A stretch of DNA of 64,000 bases from Epiperipatus broadwayi (lineage: Eukaryota; Onychophora; Udeonychophora; Euonychophora; Peripatidae). Location of the stretch: the NCBI GenBank assembly GCA_028023455.1, contig JAQFVV010000050.1, positions 4,094,626 through 4,158,625 of the forward strand, in the 5' to 3' direction. A program made the position numbers and the translations under genes. The notes under the pieces are model-generated. The model was not told the origin of the DNA. It saw nothing but the letters and a program-made list of their open reading frames with translations, and made no database searches. Below, piece by piece: positions 44,745-56,447 of the stretch (within the stretch, counting starts at the first letter, position 1; every line of letters starts with the position of its first letter).

Positions 44745-46085
44745 ATGAGTGATTCTGAAGAACTTAATTATCCTGAGAGAACTCAAGAAGTTCCTGATTT
44801 TGATTTCCAACAACGATTTATGTTGATGCTTCAACGCATAGAGATTGGAATGAATGAACAGTCTCTAAAATTGAATGAACAGTCTCTAAAAATGAATGAA
44901 CAGTCTGAAAAATTAAATGAACAATCTCTTTCCCAAAAAGAGATGTTAGAGTCTCAAAAAGAGATGACTGAAAAATTAAAGGAACAGACTGAAAAGTTAG
45001 ATAGTTTCGAGAATAAAATGGCTGAAGTTCAGGAATTTGTGAAAGAAAAAATAGAAGCTGCTAGAGTAAAAACAGTAAAGGAATTTAACCAAAAATTTCA
45101 ATCCTTAGAGAGTAGTTGTAAGGCAGCTAAAGGGGAGTCCGATATTAAATTAGAAGAAATTCAAGCTAATTTCTTCGATTATAAAAAGCACTTAGAAGTT
45201 CAGATAGAAGAAATTGAAAATAAGTTTATAACCCACGAGGAGAATGTGGACACTAAACTGAAGGTGCTTGATGTGGCAATGGGAGACTCAAGGAGTCAAT
45301 TGGCACAAATAGTTAGTGAAATGAACTATAAAGTTCAAGAAGTAGAATCTCAATCTGCTAAATCTATCGATAAAATTAAATCCATGAGTGAATCTGTAAC
45401 AGAGAGCAGAGCAGAATTGGGTAGCATTAAAAAGATTTTGGAGGAAACTATCAATAGGTCTAAAGTAGAAAATAAAGAATTAAAAAAGACTAATGCTAAA
45501 TTTAGTGGAGATTTAGAAATGATGCAAAAAGAGTTGAAGGAAGTGAGGGATAAATGTCAAGAATGGCCAAATGAATCAAATGAGTTGAAAGAAGGACAGA
45601 AACTAGAGGCAAAGATTGAAAATCTTCAGCTAAAAATATTAGAAATTCAAAAGGCTCAAGAGAAAAATGATAATTTCATTGGTCAAAACACTAAGTATTA
45701 TGTAGATGGGACAGAGACCTCTGTTAAAGAAGTAGTTGTATCAGATGGTAATTTTACTGGTATCCGCACAACTCCCATTCTCCAAAAACCATTGGGAATT
45801 GGATCTGTAGACAATGATGTCAAGAACACAGATATGTCTATGGGTAGATCTACAGCTCTTAAATTTCTAAAGATTAAACCATTTAAAGGGGAGTATTTGG
45901 AAAACCCTCTAGAATTTCTTCAAAATTTGGAGGAATTGTTTACTTTGTGTGCATTTTCAGAAAGAGAAAAACTGGCTATCTCCAGCAACCATCTTTATGC
46001 TGCTGCAAAAGATTGGTGGCAGTCTTTGTTTGATTGTCCTCAAACATACGGAGATTTTAAACATTTAATAATTTCAAGTTTCTGA
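44745..46085 (+). pseudogene. gag: gag, 5' part (coiled-coil and retrotransposon gag domain)
   Basis: The 446-codon frame opens with ATG (MSDSEELNYPERTQEVP). Residues about 35-85 are repeats of the NEQS(L/E)KL type that pass into a long Lys/Glu-rich coiled coil (to about residue 305), probably a self-assembly region. Residues about 375-446 match the retrotransposon gag capsid pattern (KIKPFKGEYLENPLEFLQNL, then EREKLA, then AAKDWW). TGA at 46083-46085 falls where a tryptophan would fit (SSF-stop-GED), and the frame continues in phase to the insertion at 46141. Gag would coat the element RNA in cytoplasmic particles. The copy is inactive through nonsense codons and the RZ-B insertion. No CCHC knuckle was found downstream. 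Confidence 0.85.
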
Positions 46086-46127
46086 GGTGAAGATCGTCAG
46101 GATAACATGCGTTATCAAATCACTCGA

Positions 46128-46140
46128 GAAAAGTATAATG
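46128..46140 (+). repeat. Target-site duplication, left copy
   Basis: GAAAAGTATAATG here is repeated at 46903-46915 immediately after the inserted element; 12 or 13 bp depending on which side owns the shared G. Removing the insert and one copy restores the gag reading phase. Confidence 0.85.
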
Positions 46141-46311
46141 ACTAAACCACTAAACATCACATGATCACTATCTCATACTAGCACAATAATTGTTATTAAA
46201 CAATTCAAAACAAAACAACACTCTCCATATAGTAGTGCCATCTTGTGCTAACAAGAGCAATCAATGGATGCCAGAAGGCTTGTGCATAAAATCCCTATCT
46301 AGTGCCTACTC

Positions 46312-46370
46312 ATCCAATATCCACAGACTAGTTTCTGGCTTGTGGCCTTCATCAGTGAGGAGCCTTGGAT
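46312..46370 (-). ncRNA. Hammerhead ribozyme, RZ-B, core intact
   Basis: On the minus strand: AUCCAA, GGC, UCCUCA, CUGAUGA, stem II GGC/GCC with CACAA loop (A-A at the base), GAAA, ACUAGU, C, UGUGGA, UA, UUGGAU. The distal stem I is perfect; the proximal one has one mismatch relative to the 18.6 kb copy. Confidence 0.8.
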
Positions 46371-46738
46371 CTGAGAGCACTGCACCTAGATCTTAGGATC
46401 TAATGCACTACTATATGGAGAGTGTTGTTTTGTTTTGAATTGTTTAATAACAATTATTGTGCTAGTATGAGATAGTGATCATGTGATGTTTAGTGGTTTA
46501 ACACCAATCCTGCCTAATAGGATAGTGGTGGCTATGGTTGTTAAAGAGCCAAAGACACCAAAATGTATGGGTACTGAATTGAGTTCAGACCCATATGACT
46601 ATATAAGCTATTGAGCTTGGATTGAAAATATTAATAGTGTTTTCAATTTCATTCTCATAGTTTTGTAGTTAAATAGAGTTAAAAGGTGAGTGCTGGAGGG
46701 TTGCATTAGATCCTAAGATCTAGGTGCAGTGCTCTCAG

Positions 46739-46797
46739 ATCCAAGGTGCCTCACTGATGAAGGCCACAAGCCAGAAACTAGTCTGTGGATATTGGAT
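46739..46797 (+). ncRNA. Hammerhead ribozyme, RZ-B, core intact
   Basis: AUCCAA, GGUG, CCUCA, CUGAUGA, stem II GGC/GCC with CACAA loop, GAAA, ACUAGU, C, UGUGGA, UA, UUGGAU. Inverted partner of the 46312 site, within the same insertion. Confidence 0.8.
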
Positions 46798-46903
46798 GAG
46801 TAGGCACTAGATAGGGATTTTATGCACAAGCCTTCTGGCATCCATTGATTGCTCTTGTTAGCACAAGATGGCACTACTATATGGAGAGTGTTGTTTTGTT
46901 TTG

Positions 46904-47400
46904 AAAAGTATAATGCTAATAAAGGTAGCTATACTCAATTTTTTCGTGGACAGGTGGTCAAACTTAAAACTTTAACTGCTTTTCCATTATCTGAGCATCA
47001 TATAGTCAGGATCTTAAGACATAACTTACCTCGACAGATTGAACAAGTTTTGATTGCTGCAGATAAGTAAACAATTGATGAGGTGTCAGAGATCTTAGAT
47101 GCACTGGAGACAAGTGAATGTGACCTGGAAAACAGATATAGAGGTGGAAAGGATGCTAGAGCTTCTCATAACTGTTCCATTGCTAATGTTAATGTTGCTC
47201 CAATAAGAAGTCCTTATCGCGATAAAAGATACGAGAGTAGGAGTCGTAGTTATAGATGACCAAAATTTTATCATAGAGTTAATGGTCAACCTAGTCTAAT
47301 TAATAAGACCCAAGATAGAGATCAACCTTCTGTTAGTGGAATTAAACCACTTCGCACAAAGGATATTAAGACAAATGTTAAAAGTAGTACATTAAACTAG
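46904..47400 (+). pseudogene. gag: gag, 3' part after the insertion
   Basis: Resumes gag in phase after the target duplication (NANKGSYTQFFRGQVVKLKTL), typical of the C-terminal capsid part where the retrotransposon gag family has a 'Y...F..L' block. In-frame stops lie at 47068-47070 (TAA), 47257-47259 (TGA) and 47398-47400 (TAG). Past the second stop the sequence is basic and polar (RSPYRDKRYESRSRSYR), suggesting nucleic-acid binding by arginine-rich sequence rather than a zinc knuckle. The third stop may be the natural gag end, just before pol in another frame (pol is shifted +2 relative to gag). Confidence 0.7.
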
Positions 47401-47432
47401 AGGGGGCCTCATGGAAAAGTTCCTCGCTGTGG

Positions 47433-50400
47433 GTGCCTGTTGCTAACTTGGGGAGGAACCATATAGACAATGAAGAAGCATATGTAAATAGTATAGACCT
47501 TAATATTGATCTGTTGGAGCCTTATGAGGTTGTGGACCCTCCTATATTATATAGTTGTCCTATTATCAAAATTTATATTGAAAGTGTTCTTGTTAATGCT
47601 TTGGTAGACTCTGGAAGTCAGGCATCAATATTGTCCTCGATTGTTTATGATAAAATTGTAGATGCAAATAAATCTGTACCTTTGCTTCCTGTAAAACCAA
47701 TTCAGGTTACGCTTGCAAATGGAAGAAAAGCAAAACTTATGAATAAGCAAACCTGGCTTAATGTAAAAATTGGTGAATCTGAATTTGGACATGTTTTCCT
47801 AATAATGCCTGATCTTATTCATGAAGTTATCATTGGTTCTGACTTCATGAGTTTAAATAAATGCAATATTGATTTTAAAAACAAACTTTTTGCCTTTAAT
47901 AATGATTCTTGTCAATTTTATGATAATATAGATGTTCAATTGAATCAGTTAATGGTCATACAAGATACATCAGTTGAATTGAACATAAAAATTAAGTTAG
48001 ATGATTCTAACATTTTGGATATTGATTATAAAGAACAATTACATCAATTGATGATCCAGTACAAGGACATATTTTCAAAGATACCAGGTCTTATTGGAGG
48101 ATACGTCCATCGAATCAAACTCAGGAATGAAGCACCATTCCAGCAGCGATCATACCCCATTCCATACCAATACCAGGCAGAGGTACAGCAGCAAATCAAT
48201 AAAATGATTGAATGGCATATTGTCAAGAAAAGCCCGTCAGCCTATGTCAATTCTCTTGTGATTGTAAGAAAAAAAAATGGATCAGTTTGGGTGTGCCTAG
48301 ATGCACGTGTGCTTAACCAATTAACCATTCCAGAACGTGATGTGCCTCCACCTATTCACGAACTTTTGATCAAATTCAAGGGCAAATATATTTTTTCAAC
48401 TTTTGACTTGACGGCCAGTTACTGGCAAATTCCATTGCATACTGATGACCAAAAGTACACTGCTTTCCATTTTGAAGGCCAATCCTATGTTTTTGAAAGG
48501 ATGCCTTTTGGTTTGATTAACAGTGGAGCAGGACTTATTAGGTGTTTAGATAGAATTTTTTCCACTCAATTAAAGAAGAAAATAATTATGTATGTGGATG
48601 ATATCGTTATTGCGTCTACAGACATCTATGAACATTTAAATGATTTGGGTTTATTCTTTTTTGAATGTCACACTAATAATATAAAAATTAATTTGGAAAA
48701 ATGTACATTGGCAGCCACTGAAATCACTTTTCTGGGGCATCTGGTCAGTGATCAGGGAATTAAACCCCATCCGGATAAAGTGACAGCCATTCAAAATTTT
48801 CCTATCCCTAAAACTAAGAAACAGCTTAAATCATTCCTAGGCTTGTGTAACTATTATCACAAATTTTACCAAGATTTTTCCAATGATACCATGTCACTGT
48901 CATTATTATTAAAAGGAAATGTGAAATGGAAGTGGAACAATGAGCATACATTAGAATTTAATAAGATAAAGGCTACATTCCTAAAAAAGGTCATTTTGGC
49001 TTATCCAGATTTTGGCAAAATATTTTACTTACAGACTGACAGCAGTAATTTTGGATTAGGAGTAGTTCTCTACCAATTAGATGATTTTCAGAAACCTCAA
49101 ATTTTGTACTTTTTGAGCAGGCGTCTAAAGGGGCCTGAACTAAATTACTCCGTTACCGAAAAGGAAGCCTTAGCTGTAGTCTGGGCTTTCCAGAAACTCC
49201 GTCAATTTTTGCTGGGATCAGAGGTTGTGGTTTTAAGTGATCATAGGAGCTTAGAGTTCCTTAATAAAAGTTATTTAAACAACGAAAGGTTGGTAAGATG
49301 GAGTCTTTATCTCCAGCAGTTTCAATACAAAATTCAATATTATGAGGGAGGTAAAAATGTCATAGCAGATGCTTTGAGCCATAACCCTGTAGATTCATTG
49401 TCTTTTCATCCCAACCATCACAATATTGTAATTACAAATATTGAGTTGGTTACAGATGAAACTATTGAAGGTGATTATAAGAACCTTGCAGTAGAACAGT
49501 CTCAAGATGTGAAATTTGGAAGAATAATTAAATTACTATCTGATCCTATTGTACCCATAGGCCAGAATAGGAATATTACCTGAATTAAAAGTAGATACAA
49601 ATTATATCAGGGTATGTTGATGTATCAGACTATACCTAACAATGATAGCTCGTGGAAGGTAGTGATACCTAGGTCTATGACTAATCGGCTAATCTCTTAT
49701 GTTCATTGCAAATATGGTCATTATGGCTCACCAAAATTAGGGCACATATTGAAAAAATATTTCTACTGGTCAAACATGTATGCATCAATTGTAAATCAAT
49801 TAAGACACTGTGAGATTTGTCTGAAGTCAAAACATTCTGGAAAATCATATGCTGGGGTACTTCAACCTATTCTTCCAGGGGGACCTAACGAGATATTATC
49901 ATTGGACTTCTATGGACCTCTTCCACCCTTTAATAAACAAAAATTCATCCTAGTTACCTATGATTTATTTACTAAATATGTATGTGCATATCCTGTTCCT
50001 AAGACTGATGCAAAAAATGTCATTAAAAGTCTTAGCAATAGTCAATTTCCTTTGGTGGGAAAATCTATGTCTATTCTTATGGATCATGCTACTGCTTTTA
50101 TTTCCAGCACATGGAGAAAATGGATTAGAAGACAGAATATCCGACATATAATGAGTTCTATAAGAAATCCACAATCCAATCCGTGTGAAAGGGTGATGAG
50201 GGAATTGAGTAGGCTATTTCGTGTCTATGTGAAGGATAATCATCGGTTGTGGGTAAATAAGTTGCCTGAAGTTATCAATTACATAGACATTACCATGAAT
50301 GAATCCACAAAATTTGCTCCTATTAGGCTTCAATTTGGAATACAGGAGCCATTACTAATTAAAACTCCTTTACCCATCATTCTAGAAGAAATAGATAGTG

Positions 50401-50690
50401 ATCTTGATATAGAAAAAGCCAGACGGAATTTAAGAAAAATGGGCCAAAAGCACTCTAAACAGTATAAAGGTAAACCACATCCTTTTAAGGTCGGAGATTT
50501 TGTATTTGTCCGTACTCCTCATGTTAGCAACTTAAAGAAAAACGAATTTAGAAAATTTTTAAACCTATATAATGGACCTTTCATGATTGAAAGCCAGGTG
50601 GGAGAGAATGCATTTATGCTCTCAACCCCTGAGGGAATCCGAGGCACCTACAATGCACGTAGTTTGAAACCTGTACCTTCAATAAATTAG
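47433..50690 (+). pseudogene. pol: pol: protease, reverse transcriptase, RNase H, integrase
   Basis: One frame with a single TGA at 49581-49583. The first part (716 codons, counted from a GTG at 47433; the natural start or frameshift site is not determined) has the aspartic protease LVDSGSQ at about residues 57-63, and reverse transcriptase with FDLTASYWQI near 325, MPFGL, and catalytic YVDD at about 387-390. RNase H follows with TDSS near 535, TEKE near 576 and SDHRS near 602. The second part (49614-50690) is integrase. Its zinc-binding H31, H36, C66 and C69 are followed by catalytic D98, D157 and E192, the last two spaced 34 residues apart. TDSS for the usual TDAS and ADALSH for ADALSR are minor departures. 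Each catalytic residue survives, so only the nonsense codon visibly breaks pol. It acts in virus-like particles and, for integrase, in the nucleus. Confidence 0.92.
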
Positions 50691-50828
50691 GGGATTTATA
50701 TTATAAAATGTTATACCATATTCAGATTGATGATAAATTATAGATAGGATAATAAAAATAGTGACTTATGATGTACCTTAGTAGAATTTGATTAAATGGA
50801 ATTCTAAAGAAAGATAAATTTTTTCTGT
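50691..50828 (+). other. Post-pol untranslated spacer
   Basis: About 140 bp of AT-rich sequence between the integrase stop and the polypurine tract. No env-like frame. Confidence 0.7.
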
Positions 50829-50842
50829 AGGGGGGTGTAAAC
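50829..50842 (+). other. Polypurine tract
   Basis: AGGGGGGTGTAAAC directly precedes the 3' LTR start TGTAACC. The G-run is the likely plus-strand primer. A 7-bp TGTAAAC, nearly repeating the LTR start, lies between it and the LTR, which leaves the exact boundary open by seven bases. Confidence 0.7.
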
Positions 50843-53800
50843 TGTAACCATATATTTTAGTATAAAATATATTAATTGATGTAACTGGTATAAAAATTTC
50901 TCTTTCTTCTTTTGGTGATTTGATTGGCTTGATTTGCACTTTGAACAGATTACTTTCTTATATTATTTTAATAAATTTAAATTTGCTTCTTTCCATATGC
51001 TAACTCATATCAAAATGTTTAACTTTTTAAAAATTTGACAACACATTAAAATTTGGTAAAATATTATTAAAAATAATAATTTATCTTTATTTGTTTAAAA
51101 TGATCTTGGATTATTATTTCCATTGAATTAAAAAAACCATTTGTTCAATTAAAATTAATTATTAAAAATAAATACAGTAATTACGTATGCGCCTCAATGT
51201 AATAAAAGAAAAGAGCGCGAATTTAAGAGAAGATCGTCTGTTAGTTTGCTTTTGGAGGGAGAAAGAAAAGAAAATGGTAAAGGCAAATGGTATAAATTTG
51301 ATAAGCTTATTTTAAAATAGTTAATAAGTAAATGGATTACCACAAAGTTTGCTATAAAACGTAAAAATAACACAGTGGTATTTAATTATAAGATGAATTG
51401 CTAAATTTTAAAAGTCTGTTCAAGTCGGCTGGCCAAGTGGATCAAATCACCGGTAACAATTTTCCAATATTACATTTTTAGAATGTCGGAGCTTCTCAGT
51501 TTAAAAGAATTAATTGCAAGAGTTTGGTATGTTTTAAAATGTTTATTATTCTACAATTTGGAAAAATTAAATAAGTATTTTAATTACAGAAGTTTTATGA
51601 AAATGAAAATTTGTTTTTTAAAAAAGAAGAAGTTTAAATTAAAGTAAAATGTTAAAGTTGTCAACATAGCTTAAAATTTCCATTTCTAATTCTAATAAAA
51701 TATAGTATTAATTGATATTTAACTTTACAATGCCTATCATATATTTGCTAGTTAATTTGTTTAACATTTGGATAATAAACCATCTTCAAAATAGTTAATC
51801 AAAGCTATTTTCTAATTTTAACGTCAGTTTGAAATGATTAAATTAATTGCTATAATTGGTATTCCTAGATTTAAGCGTGGATAAATAAATATTAGCATGG
51901 ATGTGATAAACTTGGAATATTTTAATAGAGAAATGTAGAAATTAATAACTTATGAAAAACATTTTCATTTAAGTTCTGCGTGTCATGTTTGAAATTGTTT
52001 CTTGTTTATGGAGCCACGTAAAATCGTTAATCTAATAGTGATTATAATAACTAACACAAATGGATAAAATTACATGTTTGGAATTCAACTATAATTATAG
52101 CTATTACTTCGTACATTTATTGTTCGACACATCGTACATGGATTTCACGGATCATATTTGGAGTTATAAAATGCTATACAATCTAATTTGTGACACACAC
52201 ACCTGCTAAAATTCATGTATTGAACTATAAAATGCTATACATTTAATTTATATCACACACACACCCATTAGATTTTATGTATTTGATGAATAATTCATTG
52301 CTTTAATTTTATCGTTATATGAACTTGCATGTGAAGTTCATAAGTTATATTTTATTAAGTTTAAATTAATAGGGGTTGAATAAAATATTTATTCAAGAGA
52401 ATAGCGCTTGTGAAAAAGCTTAAAAGTACTGAATGAATTCATGAGATGTATCAATCTTTATGAGTTATTTGTTAGTCTTTCCAGATTTATATTCCTATAC
52501 TAATATTACTTATATTATATTACACATGTTTTATTTAAGCAAGATAAATTAGTACATTAGCTGTTCTGATTAGTGTAACATTTTATTATGCAAGAACCCA
52601 CATTTGCTAAAGTATTAGTGTATTCTGAATGGTCAGAATAACTGAGGGGGATGATTTTGCACTTTAATGTGAAGTAAATAGTAATGTTGTTTTAGAATGT
52701 AAAGGGCATTAATCTGTGCTGGTGGTTAATCCGCAGATTACTTTATTGCCATTTTTTGTATTTTACATTCATTCCTGCGCTGGTGGTTAATCCGCGGAAT
52801 GGTGTACTTGTACTTATTGCTTTATGATGGTGTATAAATCCACAAAACGTTTAGTGTTATTTAATTCCTCCGTGTAGATGAATACATCCACAGGAATATG
52901 TTTTACTTCATAGATATAAGTTGGGCAAAGTATTTTAGTTAATCTGCTAAATCATCTTCTTTCATTTGTAAGCATAATTTATAAGATAGATCATCAACTT
53001 GTAGCAGGACATTCTATTCAAGTTATTTCATAATAATTAACTGTTGGTTGATTATTATTTACCGGAGTGTAAGTTTAAATTATCACTTTATTTAATGATT
53101 GCATTGTAGCTAAATCCTACAGACATAATATTATTTATTATATTATTATAAGTTTACAGTATGGATTTATTGAATCTGGAAATGACGTTAAATATTTCAT
53201 GAGTTGATGCTGAATTTAGTATAATTTTCTCAATATTCATTGTATCAAATTGAAATATAAGGTATGATTAGGTTCTTAAAAACTGTACCTATGAGATGTT
53301 ATTGAAGAAAGTCGAGGGAATTATAATTTATTTATTTTATTTGTTTATTTATGTCTTTAATTATAACATTGGAATTAATTACTTATTATTCATAATTTTG
53401 TAAATAAAAGTTGATTTATAATTAAAGTTACTGTGCCATTGCTATGTGTCATTCGTAAAATCAGAAATCATAAACCTTGGGTAGAGCATACATTGAAATA
53501 CACACTATCGTCATCATGATATAAGAGTTTATTGATATTTTTGAAAAAACATTTGGATGCTTTTAGTCTTTGGTAGTTTATGATGTGTAAGGTACAATAA
53601 AATCCCATTTACCTTTTTCATCATTTTGGCTTTGCGTATTTGATTCTAGTATACAATACAAATTGATTATTAAACCTGTAAACAGATTTACCAAATAATG
53701 ACACGATTAAATATATTTACTTAACGTTTTTAAATTGTCATTCGTCAGTATAATAAGAGTCTCAGTAATATAGTAAACTATAAAAAGGAACCCAAGTATT

Positions 53801-54335
53801 TATGTTTATTTATTGCAAAGCTTTACCTAGACTAGCATTTGTATTAGAAATCATATAGATGGTTTAAAATTTCATAATCTTATGTAGTTATACAAATTAT
53901 GCCATCTTGTACATGGTCGGCCATCGGGTCTCATACAATAAAAATTGCAAATTAAGGTTTGAAAATAATAACATTACACTTATAATTTGATTAAAGTATT
54001 TTATCATAATACTATGGTAGTTCTTCGCGGTACACCCTGGCTGCGATCAAATTAAATCATAAAAAGTTTAGGTTAGATCATTAGTTTGGTCTGTGGTAAG
54101 TTGCCCCAGATGTTGATTGTGGTCTTTGATGCATAAAATAGATAGCATGATATGCTTTTGGATACAGCTCTTAATAGCTGACAATGTGCAAATGGGAATT
54201 GATCAGTGATAGAAGTTACGATTCTTAGTGCATTTGCGTTTCTGTAGTTGGGACCACACAATTTACGGTTACAATTTTGAGTGCCGCAGCGGGTTCGGCA
54301 CGATGGGTAGTTGAAGGGGCGAGCAGATGGTTACA
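50843..54335 (+). repeat. 3' LTR (3493 bp)
   Basis: Near-identical to 40668-44156. Differences I noted include an extra A near 51132, an extra AAG near 51625, and about 20 substitutions. It ends GGTTACA and is followed by ATATATATATAT. The 62-residue minus frame 54073-54261 repeats that of the 5' LTR. Confidence 0.9.
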
Positions 54336-54377
54336 ATATATATATATTACGTTTACATACTCTGTCGTTCTAGATAT

Positions 54378-54724
54378 TAATGTAAAATAAATAATACTCA
54401 TATACAGTTTAAATAAATAAATAAATAATACTTCTGTATATAATATAAAAATATTAAACTCTGTATTAACAATTGACGAATTGTTATTTTGTATTATTTT
54501 TATATACAGTTTAACTATAAAAATTTTAATAATATTATTGTACCTAGTATACTTTCGATATTTTCATGTCATATTCATGGTCATTCTGCTGGGAACATTA
54601 ATTTTTTGCTTGTTCTCAACAGACTGGCCATGAATATGACATGAAAACATCGAAAGTATACTGTACATATATATTAGTAATAAAAATTTCATATTTAAAC
54701 TCTGAGTATTATTTTACATTAATA
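54378..54724. repeat. Nested foldback repeat
   Basis: Outer arms TTAATGTAAAATAAATAATAC (54378 on) and GTATTATTTTACATTAA (to 54724). Inner arms 'agtatactttcgatattttcatgtcatattcatg' and its mirror (about 54558-54594 and 54624-54661), with near-perfect pairing. No coding content. Confidence 0.75.
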
Positions 54725-55069
54725 TATATATATATATGATCAATGTTTTTTTAAACTAATATTTTAAAAATGTAATTAATGTAATTAATATTGTATTGAT
54801 AAATTTAATTTTATTTTTATAATTAAAAGTTTAAAAATAGTTTTACTTTCTGAACAATAAATTTGAAACGATTTGTTGAGACAGTTTATTTTGATATCAA
54901 ATTTAAAAATACAATTACTAGTATAATGCATATGCTGAAAATATTATTCATTTTAAAATTCTCACTCTTAGATTTTCCATACTTTTCTTTCCTATTAATA
55001 TATATATATATATTCCAAAAATATTATAATACATATATATAAATCATATCGCCATTATAAAAATTACAC

Positions 55070-55280
55070 AGAGGCAAAATGCCACCCAGTGACAGCCATA
55101 ATAATCAATGGATGCAGGAAAGCTTTTGCATAAAATTTTTATTAAGTCCATATTCATCCAATATCCCCAGACTAGTTTCTAGATTGTGGCCTTCATCAAT
55201 GATGAGCGTTGGATCTGAGAGCATCCATTAATTACTCTGGCTTTCACTGAGTGGTGCCACTTTATAGAGAGTTTTACCTC
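55070..55280. mobile_element. RZ-B element with decayed hammerhead (55156-55214, minus)
   Basis: Arms: GAGGCAAAATGCCACC at the left and 'ggtgccactttatagagagttttacctc' at the right. The HHR keeps AUCCAA/UUGGAU, the GAAA box, ACTAGT and TGGGGA, but CTGATGA has become TTGATGA and stem II is mutated. Confidence 0.75.
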
Positions 55281-56037
55281 TGTGGAAACAGGTTGTGTAA
55301 GCATAAAGAATAGTAATCATGTGATTGTTAGCATTTTAAAAATTATATTTAAAAAAAATTATCTATATGATATACATTATACTTACAGTTCAGATCTTAA
55401 TACGAGACTAAATATCTTGTGTGTTAAAGTAGATTCACAAACTTTTCTATCAATTTATCAACTAAAACCAAGTTTTGATCAAAAGAATTGTATATTTCTG
55501 CGATTGTTTTTTTTTTAATTATATTAATCTAATAAAAATTTAATATGACTTGGTAAGGTAAACAGAAAGTTTTATCGAATTATGACAATTTCAAATATTT
55601 TATTGAATTATGACAATTTCAATTTTTTAAATCATTTTTTTAAATCTTATGTTTATTCTAAAAAATCATCGAACTCTACAAAAACAGATTCCAATTATTT
55701 ATAAATTAAAGGCATAGTTTTCAGAAATGCATAATATTTCTGTATTGTGATTTTCACTATATCACCATCTCTTCAAAAGGTATTAAAAGTGAATAGAAAC
55801 CAGTTCTATGAGAGTGGTGTAGTGAAAATTACACTACAGAAATATTATTCATTATTGGATAATTTCTAATCTAATAAATGACAAATAAAAATTATTAGTA
55901 TACTTTCATTAAGTAATTTGTGGCAAAGTTGTGAGGTAGCACATTTGACCGTTATCAAATAAACTATAGTAATTTTCCATATATATATATATATACTGAA
56001 CAATGATGAAGATATGCGTAAGAAATTGTGGTCTTGG

Positions 56038-56079
56038 TCAACTGATGAGTGCTGGTTCAGCATAAAATGTACATCTTGA
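56038..56079 (+). ncRNA. Hammerhead, RZ-E, GAAA box mutated
   Basis: TCAA, CTGATGA, stem II GTGCTG/CAGCAT, AAAA for GAAA, ATGTACAT, C, TTGA. Stem I and stem III are intact; the single core change probably inactivates it. Confidence 0.7.
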
Positions 56080-56405
56080 GGATCATATATACTTTTCACA
56101 TATATTTCATCATATGTTTATGATTACATCCCTCCACAAGGTATTAAAAGAGATAAAAACCAGTCCCTACCATGCATGAGAGTGGTGTGAAAATTATAGT
56201 ACAAAAATATACTTCATCATTGGATAATACCTAGCCTAATAAATGATTAATAAAAATTATTAATATATTTTCATTAAGTGATTTGTGGCAAAGTTGGGAG
56301 GATGGCACATTTGACAGACACTTATCAAGTAAACTGTAGTAATTTTCCATGTATATATATATACTGAACAATGATAAAGATATGGATAAGAGATTGTGTT
56401 CTAGG

Positions 56406-56447
56406 CCAACTGATGAATGCTGGTTCAGCATGAAATGTACATCTTGG
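56406..56447 (+). ncRNA. Hammerhead ribozyme, RZ-E, intact
   Basis: CCAA, CUGAUGA, stem II AUGCUG/CAGCAU (six perfect pairs, GUU loop), GAAA, stem III from AUGUACAU, AUC triplet, UUGG. A possible distal stem I helix pairs UCUA with UAGA. Confidence 0.82.

Larger units (their letters stand above)
46141..46903. mobile_element. RZ-B retrozyme-like insertion inside gag
   Basis: About 763 bp, composed of nested inverted repeats. The segment 46142-46237 (taaaccactaaacatcacat ... gtagtgcca) is inverted at about 46408-46503. The segment 46210-46411, with its minus HHR, is inverted at 46704-46903, with its plus HHR. Between the halves lies 46504-46703, with 'gactatataagctattgagc' and 'aggtgagtgctggagggttgc'. 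It is younger than the LTR element it disrupts. The clean 12-13 bp target duplication shows it transposed by a mechanism making staggered nicks, consistent with retrotransposition. The 68-residue frame at 46190-46396 is an artefact. Confidence 0.88.
40668..54335 (+). mobile_element. Ty3/gypsy-like LTR retrotransposon, 13.7 kb
   Basis: Two direct 3.5-kb LTRs (40668-44156 and 50843-54335) bound a 6.7-kb interior with tRNA-primed PBS, gag, and pol in the order protease, reverse transcriptase, RNase H, integrase, then a G-rich polypurine tract. The order and the integrase place it with Ty3/gypsy elements. The NPQSNPCERVMREL integrase block and a tRNA-Trp-like PBS suggest the mdg3/CsRn1 neighbourhood, which is an inference. 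The element begins TGTAACC and ends GGTTACA. It sits in a TA run, and ATATAT precedes and follows it, so the 4-6 bp target duplication cannot be sized exactly. By eye the LTRs differ at about 20-25 positions (roughly 0.6%), so insertion was recent, yet gag and pol already carry nonsense codons and a nested insertion. Confidence 0.92.
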
